DNA of 5,047 nt from positions 1 through 5,047 of the forward strand of contig CAMNLN010000266.1 in assembly GCA_946543025.1 (NCBI GenBank), read 5' to 3'. The stretch comes from an uncultured Verrucomicrobiota bacterium (GTDB taxonomy: Bacteria; Verrucomicrobiota; Kiritimatiellia; RFP12; UBA1067). The notes beneath the pieces are model-generated. The model was not told where the DNA came from and searched no databases. It worked only from the letters and a program-made list of their open reading frames with translations. A program made the translations under genes and the position numbers. Below are positions 1-5,047 of this stretch, in pieces. Numbering within the stretch: the stretch's first letter is position 1; the number at the start of each line of letters is the position of its first letter.

Positions 1-409
1 GCGTGAACTTGCCGTCCGCGATACGGTTGCCGTAGCGACCGATGAGCGTGCCCATGGAGAATCCGAGCGTCTCGTACTCGCCGGGCGTGTTCCATCCGAG
101 CGTCACGTCCGCGAGGTTGCCGTACTTGTCCGGCGCGTAGCAGCGCACGAGGCGTCCGCCGAAGTCGGTGACGTCGAGGATAAGACCTCCCATGCCCTTC
201 AGGCGGTAGATCTTCGTCTCGGTGCCGTCCGCCAGCTTGCCAAATGACTTCGTCTCGATGCCGCCGCGCATCCCGCGCATCATCCGCTGTGTGCGCTGCA
301 TGCGCGCTTTCTGCATCTGCTCGACGTTCGGGGCCGGAGCTGGAGCGTTCTCCGCCAGACAGGCGATGCCGCACGCGGCGGCCGCAATGGTTGTTATCAT
401 CTTGTTCAT
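1..409 (-). CDS. galM: Exported aldose 1-epimerase (galactose mutarotase), N-terminal part, cut by window edge
   Basis: Aldose 1-epimerases interconvert the alpha and beta anomers of free sugars such as galactose and glucose. The visible 136 residues begin with a hydrophobic signal-like segment (residues 1-19, ending C-L-A before E20), so the enzyme is probably exported to the periplasm. A lipoprotein route through C17 or C13 is possible, but neither has a good lipobox. Residues 20-50 form a Pro/Ala then Met/Arg/Gln-rich linker. The family signature follows: VTDFGGRLVR (80-89), PDKYGNLADVTLGW (93-106) and GRYGNRI (124-130). By family alignment N128 and R129 match the sugar-binding Asn-Arg pair. 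The catalytic His and Glu lie beyond the window. The ATG at 407-409 is chosen because AAAGGA lies 8 bases upstream and the signal peptide starts there. The GtrA-like gene ends 50 bases upstream on the same strand. The family is clear; the preferred sugar cannot be told. Confidence 0.93.
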   Translation of the reverse strand, partial: MNKMITTIAAAACGIACLAENAPAPAPNVEQMQKARMQRTQRMMRGMRGGIETKSFGKLADGTETKIYRLKGMGGLILDVTDFGGRLVRCYAPDKYGNLADVTLGWNTPGEYETLGFSMGTLIGRYGNRIADGKFT

Positions 410-417
410 CAGTCTTT

Positions 418-423
418 TCCTTT
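418..423 (-). promoter_or_regulatory. Ribosome binding site of the epimerase gene
   Basis: The minus strand reads AAAGGA, 8 bases before the ATG at 407-409. It supports that start, which places the signal peptide at the very N-terminus. The rest of the 50-base gap (410-459) is A-rich on this strand. I see no hairpin followed by a T-run in it, so read-through from the GtrA-like gene is plausible. Confidence 0.65.
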
Positions 424-459
424 CGGTTTTGGTTTGTTTAAGCTTTTGACGCCTCGTCC

Positions 460-966
460 TCACCCCTTGAAGATCACGAACTTGCGGATGAAGAAATTGA
501 CGAGGAACGAGACGATCACCTCGACCACGACCGCCAACGTCGTCATCATCCCGAACTGGTCGATCAGGAACTTCATGACGCCGAGCGCGATGACGGTGGC
601 CAGCGTGGACGCGCCGAAGAACATCCCCAGCTCGACGTACCACTGGAACTTGCCGGGCTTGAAGACGAACCAGCGGTTCATCAGCCAGCAGAAGACGTTG
701 GCGACAATGAATCCGATTGCCGTCGCGGCGGCGGCAAGCATGCCGCGCGAGGCATACCACGCCTCCTCGCCCGTGAAGGCGACCGACGGCAGTCCCAGCA
801 GCCTTACGGCCCAGTCGTCCGCCGTCAGACACTTCAGGCAGGTTGCCGCGAGGACGTAGAATATTCCCGTCTGTACGCACGTGGCCATCACGCCTACGAT
901 TCCGTACTTCACGAACTGGGCAAGCGGTCCGGCCTCGTTCGAGAGAATATGTCTGTCCAATTTCAC
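460..966 (-). CDS. GtrA-like four-helix membrane protein
   Basis: GtrA-family proteins are small inner-membrane proteins, many of them linked to translocating polyprenyl-phosphate-bound sugars for cell-surface polysaccharide modification. With the GTG start at 964-966 the protein has 168 residues, a normal family length. Four hydrophobic segments are visible at about 19-43, 76-100, 112-134 and 140-163. Family-like patterns are QFVKYGIVGV (17-26) in helix 1, a helix 2 end at ANVFCWLMNRWFVFK (89-103) and a C-terminus NFFIRKFVIFKG (157-168). The loop between helices 1 and 2 (44-75) is rather long. The open frame continues upstream to 1401, but that extension is Arg-rich, lies antisense to tilS and looks spurious. 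TTG at 958-960 is an alternative start, and neither start has a Shine-Dalgarno sequence. No glycosyltransferase is adjacent, so the substrate is unknown. It may share a transcript with the epimerase. Confidence 0.88.
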   Translation of the reverse strand: MKLDRHILSNEAGPLAQFVKYGIVGVMATCVQTGIFYVLAATCLKCLTADDWAVRLLGLPSVAFTGEEAWYASRGMLAAAATAIGFIVANVFCWLMNRWFVFKPGKFQWYVELGMFFGASTLATVIALGVMKFLIDQFGMMTTLAVVVEVIVSFLVNFFIRKFVIFKG

Positions 967-973
967 GCCGAGC

Positions 974-1002
974 AGTATACCATATTTTACCCCTTGCGGA
1001 AA
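974..1002 (-). promoter_or_regulatory. Candidate promoter of the GtrA-like gene
   Basis: On the minus strand TATACT (974-979) is a good -10 box. A weak -35, TTTCCG (997-1002), sits 17 bases before it. Seven bases separate the -10 box from the GTG at 964-966, so the expected transcription start falls on or next to the start codon. That fits the absence of a Shine-Dalgarno sequence. The -35 match is poor (3 of 6), so this is a pattern-based proposal only. Confidence 0.45.
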
Positions 1003-1010
1003 CACGCAAG
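993..1010. repeat. Perfect 6-bp inverted repeat in the gtrA/tilS divergent gap
   Basis: CTTGCG (993-998) and CGCAAG (1005-1010) are perfect inverted copies separated by six bases. The left arm overlaps the proposed -35 boxes of both divergent promoters, and the repeat lies between the two -10 boxes. It could be an operator bound by a dimeric regulator. If transcription starts upstream of it, it could instead form an RNA hairpin. No T-run follows on either strand, so it is not a normal terminator. A chance palindrome of this size is possible. Confidence 0.45.
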
Positions 1011-1022
1011 AGCGCGTATCAT
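994..1022 (+). promoter_or_regulatory. Candidate promoter of tilS
   Basis: TTGCGG (994-999) and TATCAT (1017-1022) are separated by exactly 17 bases, the optimal sigma-70 spacing. The -10 box ends 6 bases before the tilS ATG at 1029-1031, so transcription would start at the A of the ATG or next to it. No Shine-Dalgarno sequence precedes that ATG at a usable distance. Together these suggest a leaderless mRNA. This is inferred from sequence alone. Confidence 0.5.
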
Positions 1023-1028
1023 GTCCGC

Positions 1029-2135
1029 ATGGACCTCTCCAGCCAGAACGGCGCGCGACGCCGGCGCATCGGCCTTGCCGTCTCGGGCGGGGCAGACTCC
1101 GTAGCGCTGCTCGCGCTGATGGCCGGTCTCCAGGCCACGCACGGATTCGACGCCGTCGTTCTCCACGTTGACCACGGGCTACGGACCGACTCGGCGGACG
1201 ACGCCCGATTCGTCGAATCCCTCGCCGCTCGCTACGGACTCCCCTTCCATGCCTTGCGCACACGCGTGCGGCGTCGGCGCGGCGAGTCCCTGGAGATGGC
1301 GGCTCGGCGCGTCCGTCTCGCTTTCTTCGCCCGCATGTCCGTCCGCCTGAATCTTGACGCCATCGCCACCGGACACCATGCCGACGACGTGGCCGAGACA
1401 TTCATCCTCCGACTCGCGCGAGGAGCAGGACCGGACGGTCTCGCCGGATTGAAGCCCGTCTCGCACGTGGACGGCGTCACCTTCATTCGTCCCCTCCTCA
1501 ACGTGCGTGACGCCGATCTCCGACGTTTCCTCGCGGCGCGCGGCATCGCCTGGCGAGAGGACAGCACGAACGCGGACACCTCAATTCCACGCAACAACGT
1601 GCGGCACGTGATCTTGCCGTTCCTGCGCGAACATCTCGACCCGCGCATCACGGAACATCTCTGCAAATCCGCCGCCATCCTGCGCGGCGACCTGCAGAGG
1701 GGGCAACAGCTGGGCAATAGAGGAAACCAAGACACCCGGGACACCAAAGACACCCGGGATTGTCAGCTGACCCTAACCGTCTGCGAGGCCATCGGCTTTG
1801 AGCGTCGGCCGGAGGCCATCGGCCAGTTGCCGGCCACGTGCGAGTTGTCGCGCGCCGCACTCGCCGGCCGCACGATCGAGTTGCGCACCTGGCGACCGGG
1901 CGACCGCATCGCGCCCGTAGGTCTGAACGGACACAGCCGCAAGCTTCAGGACGTTTTCGTGACGGCCAAGGTTCCGCCTGCCGTCCGCGCGACGCTTCCC
2001 ATCCTCGCCGATGCGATCACGGGCGAAATCCTCTGGGTTTCCGGCTACCGCGTGGCCGCTTCCGCCGCCGTCGCTTCGTCCGACTCCCCCAGCTGGCGTT
2101 TCACGCTCGACACGACTACCGAATCGGTTCGATGA
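1029..2135 (+). CDS. tilS: tRNA(Ile)-lysidine synthetase
   Basis: TilS uses ATP to attach lysine to the wobble cytidine (C34) of tRNA(Ile) with anticodon CAU, so that it reads AUA codons and is charged with isoleucine; it is normally essential. The 368-residue protein shows the N-type ATP-pyrophosphatase loop VSGGADS (18-24), HVDHGLR (46-52), ATGHHADDVAET (113-124), FIRPLL (152-157) and the family motif around NADT..RNNVRH (181-193). The C-terminal domain is recognisable at 286-340 (TWRPGDRIAPVG, KLQDVF, ILWVSGY). The middle region (about 220-275) is short compared with the longer TilS of E. coli (432 residues) and contains the repeat QDTRDTKDTRD (234-244). The frame stays open upstream to 843, but that stretch is antisense to the GtrA-like gene. 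ATG 1029 places the ATP loop at the usual distance from the N-terminus. The last 20 bases overlap the convergent peptidase gene. Confidence 0.95.
   Translation: MDLSSQNGARRRRIGLAVSGGADSVALLALMAGLQATHGFDAVVLHVDHGLRTDSADDARFVESLAARYGLPFHALRTRVRRRRGESLEMAARRVRLAFFARMSVRLNLDAIATGHHADDVAETFILRLARGAGPDGLAGLKPVSHVDGVTFIRPLLNVRDADLRRFLAARGIAWREDSTNADTSIPRNNVRHVILPFLREHLDPRITEHLCKSAAILRGDLQRGQQLGNRGNQDTRDTKDTRDCQLTLTVCEAIGFERRPEAIGQLPATCELSRAALAGRTIELRTWRPGDRIAPVGLNGHSRKLQDVFVTAKVPPAVRATLPILADAITGEILWVSGYRVAASAAVASSDSPSWRFTLDTTTESVR
1701..1773. repeat. Imperfect inverted repeat enclosing a 9-bp tandem repeat inside tilS
   Basis: CAGCTGGGCAAT (1707-1718) and ATTGTCAGCTG (1759-1769) are inverted copies with one gap and one mismatch. 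Flanking GGG (1701-1703) and CCC (1771-1773) extend the symmetry across a small bulge. The enclosed 40 bases hold three 9-bp units. The structure could be a tiny inserted element, a hairpin-forming expansion, or chance. The reading frame of tilS stays open through it. Confidence 0.45.
1731..1757 (+). repeat. Three tandem 9-bp units in tilS encoding DTR-DTK-DTR
   Basis: The units are GACACCCGG (1731-1739), GACACCAAA (1740-1748) and GACACCCGG (1749-1757). Seen another way, the 12-mer AGACACCCGGGA occurs perfectly at 1730-1741 and 1748-1759, with a period of 18 bases. It encodes a charged DTRDTKDTR segment (residues 235-243) in the middle region of TilS. Because the period is a multiple of three, gain or loss of units would keep the frame. 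Confidence 0.8.
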
Positions 2136-4710
2136 ACACTTTGAAGAAACGGTGTCCCTGCGATGTCGGTTGCCAGTTGACGGGTTGCGTCAGGCTACTT
2201 GCGCCCTTCGGCACATACTGGTAGCCGAGCGCGTTCAGATTGCCGTTCGTCGTGTTCCACTCGACGACAGGCGTGGAACCTTCCATGCGGATGGTCGCCT
2301 TAAAACAGCTCGCCGCGCTTGTCGGAATTGTTCCAGCCAGGTATTCCTGCCATGTCGTAAAACCGTCGCCGTCCTGGTCGGCGTTCGCCAACGTTTCGTA
2401 CGCCTGCGCGCTCGTTCCCTGTCCGGCGAAGTAGGTGTCGAGCCATGTGTACGGCACCGGCACCTCGGTTGTGGAGGTTTCGGTCTGCGTCTCCGTCAGA
2501 TTCCCAGACCAAGTAAGGGTAAAGTCTGTCGTGACATCACGCCCGATCATCCCGACAATTCGATAAGTCATGCCCTGTTCAACCTCAAGCGAAACTGTTG
2601 TCGCGTAATCGCCACCTCCTGGTGTCGTTGCAACGGCTAAACGAGAAATAGACGCCATCGTGTCACCCGTATAAACAGCAACGAAAGTCTGGTAAAGAGT
2701 CGTACTCGTCGACGCCTGGGTGGCGAAACTCATTGTCCCCGATCCTGGAGCCGTCCACTTGTACCAGACCGTATGATATTGGTAGTAGTAACCTCCATTC
2801 TGTAATGTATGATTCGGTTCACCTGCCTCTACCGTATAGGCGGAGTTGTCCTCAATCCTCCGCGAGCCGTTCGCACCCGTGATGACAATGGGATCGTCAA
2901 AGTAGTCGCCCTTGGGCGCGCCTTGAGCGGCGTCATAGGTGTAGGTGGCCGAGACAATCACGCTTGGGTTCAGGCCGCTCTTCCACGCGCGCGCCCTGAT
3001 GACCGTGTCATCGTTGACCGTGATCGCACTCGTGTAAGGCGTACTGGACTCGGTCGGGTCGCTTCCGTCAAGCGTGTAGCGGATCGTTGCCCCTGCCGTC
3101 GCGCAGGAAATCGTTATGTTCGTAGACGGATAGAAAAGGCAGGATGCCGGCGTGAACTGCGGCTCCGAGACGCTCGCAATGCCCGTCAACATAATGTCTT
3201 TTTCGCACATGTTGTTCACCAGCGGTTTGGGATCAAGCAAATAACCACCTGAAGGTGAATATTCAATCGACACGTTTGCGCTCAAATTTACGCCAACCGA
3301 AGCAGACGTGCCCCCGCTTGTCGCCGTAATCGTATAGGCGGCAGCGGGAAGCATCAACGCGTAGATACCCTTTGCGTTGGTCGTTACGCTCTTGACAACC
3401 GTTGAGGTTCCGCTCTTCTTGGCAGTAACGGTCGCATTCTCCACGGGGACGCCATTGGCGTCCAGCACGCGCCCGCTGCAGATAACTGTGTTGGCGGGGT
3501 GGTTTGTGAAGACATTGTACACGACGCCGTCCAGGATGCTGAAGTTATATTGGGTGGTCGACATCGCAGGCGGCGCGTACCAGGCATCATCGTAGCCTCC
3601 CCACCCCATGTTGAAGTGGATGTAGAGCGTTCCGTCCGAATAGCCGTATCCGTCGCCGACGATCTCGTGCCCATTACCGGCACTGGACAGGCCCAAGGCA
3701 ACGGGCAATCCCGCGTCAAAGTTGGACAGCATGGCGTTTTTCACGTTAGCCGATCGGCTTTGGTCTGTTCGCCATTGTGCCACCTGCGCGCTCGCGTAGC
3801 CAAAATGGTTGGTGAAGACATGGGCCAACATATACCCCCCCGAAGAGCTGCCGCCAGATGCGTAGTCCATGTTGCAGCAAATACCGACGTCAGACGTCAG
3901 CTTGCCGATGGCCTGTCGCTGTGTTTCGGTCATGGAGGAATTCGGCTCCAACGGCATTTGCCCCCAGTTGTAGGTTCCGCCTTGGGTCGTGAGCGTTGTT
4001 GCCGTACCGTTGACGGCGCACTTCGGGTTCGTGTACTGCGGCATCGAAGCCGTGGGATAGCGGAAGTAGCGCATGATCTGCGCACCGGCCGTCGCCACGC
4101 AGCCGCACACGTAGTTGTTTGGGGTGTAGTAGTTGTAGCAGTTGCCTCCGCCTGCCGTGTCCTGATCCCACTTCGACTGAACGAGCGGCGCTACGCGCAC
4201 GTCAGACACGGACGCGACGCCTTGCACGGACATCAGCTGCGGTCCATTTCCCAGCAGCTTTGCCCACTTCGCCTCGTTCGCGGATTCCACCTCGGACGGC
4301 GACGCGCTCATCAATCGCACGCCGCCCCCGTCAGATTCACCTGCCGTCCGGATCGCCAGGTCCTTTTTAAGTAGCACCCAGAGCGGATTGGCCTCGTCTT
4401 CGACCAGGTCCGCGCCCGACGAGAACGCTACAACCGGCGCGCGCCGCGTGTCGGCGGAAGTCACCACGAAACCACCCGCCGCCAGCTTCACCACGTGGAA
4501 GGACGCCCCGTTCGTCGGCGTACAGGTGCGCACCTCGCTGACGGCGCCCTGCAACGGGCATCCCAGCGCAGGCTCGTCGTACAGCCACCGCTGAACGGCG
4601 GCCTTCGCCTGGGTTGCCGTCACCGTCGCCGCAGACGCAGCGCCGCAAACCGACAGCACGGCTAGAAAGCCGAGAATTGGATGTTTTCTTTTTGCAAGGC
4701 GACTTCCCAT
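2116..4710 (-). CDS. Secreted C10-family (streptopain-like) cysteine peptidase with accessory C-terminal domains
   Basis: This 864-residue protein should be an exported papain-fold protease made as a zymogen. Residues 1-27 are a signal peptide (KRK, hydrophobic core, ASA before A28). Residues 28 to about 165 resemble the C10 propeptide (GGFVVTSADTRRAPVVAFS, 79-97). The peptidase domain spans about 170-400: oxyanion Gln in KWDQD (Q183), nucleophile C204 in CGCVATAGAQIM, catalytic H348 in GHEIVGDGY and the loop NMGWGG (367-372), where streptopain has Trp instead of M368. Next come a carboxypeptidase-regulatory-like domain (409-483), a chitobiase C-terminal-like domain (515-593, with YTLDGSDPTESS), a pre-peptidase-C-terminal-like domain (600-735, with VWYKWTAPGSG), a Thr/Glu linker (739-749), an EF-hand-like loop (D778, D780, D782, E789) and a terminal beta segment ending RFFKVFIEPIR. 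ATG 4708-4710 is chosen for its AAGGAGG and the signal peptide; the frame extends upstream to 4785. Natural substrates are unknown. Confidence 0.93.
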   Translation of the reverse strand: MGSRLAKRKHPILGFLAVLSVCGAASAATVTATQAKAAVQRWLYDEPALGCPLQGAVSEVRTCTPTNGASFHVVKLAAGGFVVTSADTRRAPVVAFSSGADLVEDEANPLWVLLKKDLAIRTAGESDGGGVRLMSASPSEVESANEAKWAKLLGNGPQLMSVQGVASVSDVRVAPLVQSKWDQDTAGGGNCYNYYTPNNYVCGCVATAGAQIMRYFRYPTASMPQYTNPKCAVNGTATTLTTQGGTYNWGQMPLEPNSSMTETQRQAIGKLTSDVGICCNMDYASGGSSSGGYMLAHVFTNHFGYASAQVAQWRTDQSRSANVKNAMLSNFDAGLPVALGLSSAGNGHEIVGDGYGYSDGTLYIHFNMGWGGYDDAWYAPPAMSTTQYNFSILDGVVYNVFTNHPANTVICSGRVLDANGVPVENATVTAKKSGTSTVVKSVTTNAKGIYALMLPAAAYTITATSGGTSASVGVNLSANVSIEYSPSGGYLLDPKPLVNNMCEKDIMLTGIASVSEPQFTPASCLFYPSTNITISCATAGATIRYTLDGSDPTESSTPYTSAITVNDDTVIRARAWKSGLNPSVIVSATYTYDAAQGAPKGDYFDDPIVITGANGSRRIEDNSAYTVEAGEPNHTLQNGGYYYQYHTVWYKWTAPGSGTMSFATQASTSTTLYQTFVAVYTGDTMASISRLAVATTPGGGDYATTVSLEVEQGMTYRIVGMIGRDVTTDFTLTWSGNLTETQTETSTTEVPVPYTWLDTYFAGQGTSAQAYETLANADQDGDGFTTWQEYLAGTIPTSAASCFKATIRMEGSTPVVEWNTTNGNLNALGYQYVPKGASSLTQPVNWQPTSQGHRFFKVFIEPIR

Positions 4711-4715
4711 GGTTG

Positions 4716-4722
4716 CCTCCTT
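4716..4722 (-). promoter_or_regulatory. Strong Shine-Dalgarno sequence of the C10 peptidase gene
   Basis: The minus strand reads AAGGAGG, 5 bases before the ATG at 4708-4710. It decides that start over the upstream ATG at 4783-4785, which lies inside the EttA-like gene in another frame. It also contrasts with the gtrA and tilS starts, which have no such motif. The 25-base gap (4711-4735) leaves no room for a terminator, so the peptidase is probably translated from a transcript that also carries the EttA-like gene, or from a promoter inside that gene. Confidence 0.9.
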
Positions 4723-4735
4723 TTCATGCAAAAGA

Positions 4736-5047
<312 letters not shown>

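Noticed and set aside
434..859. Plus-strand open frame of 141 residues opposite the GtrA-like gene.
   Set aside because: Its composition (many Thr, Ser and Pro) is that of an antisense shadow of a membrane protein, and it matches no family I know.
843..1028. Upstream extension of tilS to an ATG at 843.
   Set aside because: It would overlap the GtrA-like gene in antisense, add 62 residues not expected before the ATP loop of TilS, and ignore the promoter-like boxes at 994-1022.
967..1401. Long upstream extension of the GtrA-like reading frame (up to 313 residues).
   Set aside because: The added 145 residues are Arg-rich, lie antisense to the conserved ATPase domain of tilS, and precede a clean GtrA-like first helix. 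Family length fits the GTG start at 966.
1730..1759. Repeat in tilS read as a CRISPR array.
   Set aside because: The units are 9 bp in direct tandem with no unique spacers, and the reading frame continues through them.
2119..2164. Possible terminator hairpins near the tilS/peptidase junction, such as CGAA-TCGG-TTCG.
   Set aside because: The stems are only 4-6 bp with mismatches, and no T-run follows on either strand.
3499..4374. Plus-strand open frame of 291 residues opposite the peptidase gene.
   Set aside because: The protein is rich in Arg, His and Val with no recognisable domain, and it lies wholly opposite a well-conserved peptidase domain. It is a shadow of that gene.

Overview
The window holds five protein-coding genes on both strands with almost no free space; no stretch longer than about 65 bases lacks a gene. 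Base composition is uneven: hand counts of single 60-base lines give about 70% G+C in tilS (line 1381) and 73% in the start of the peptidase gene (line 4501), but 40-45% in its middle (lines 2641 and 2761). The long secreted protein ending in a D-x-D-x-DG / WQEYLAGT module and a terminal RFFKV-like segment, in this genomic style, suggests a member of the PVC group (Verrucomicrobiota or Kiritimatiellota, possibly gut-associated). This is inference from protein style, not a marker-gene assignment.

Layout from left to right. Positions 1-409 (minus) hold the N-terminal part of an exported aldose 1-epimerase (galactose mutarotase), cut by the window edge. Positions 460-966 (minus) hold a small four-helix GtrA-like membrane protein, 50 bases upstream of the epimerase on the same strand and possibly co-transcribed with it. 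Divergently, positions 1029-2135 (plus) hold tilS, the tRNA(Ile)-lysidine synthetase. The 62-base gap between gtrA and tilS contains two back-to-back promoter-like sequences and a perfect 6-bp inverted repeat. Both promoters would start transcription at or next to the start codon, so both genes may have leaderless mRNAs.

On the minus strand, 2116-4710 encodes an 864-residue secreted C10-family (streptopain-like) cysteine peptidase with a chain of C-terminal accessory domains. Its 3' end overlaps the 3' end of tilS by 20 bases. Positions 4736-5047 (minus) hold the C-terminus of an ABC-F ATPase that closely resembles EttA. It lies 25 bases upstream of the peptidase on the same strand, and the peptidase has a strong Shine-Dalgarno sequence in that gap.

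The genes are mostly recognisable families: translation (tilS, ettA), sugar metabolism and envelope (epimerase, GtrA) and extracellular proteolysis. I found no CRISPR array, RNA gene, transposase or obvious new defence system. The points most worth a second look are the candidate leaderless divergent promoters, a 9-bp tandem repeat flanked by inverted arms inside tilS at its shortened middle domain, the mosaic composition of the peptidase gene, and the tilS/peptidase 3' overlap.
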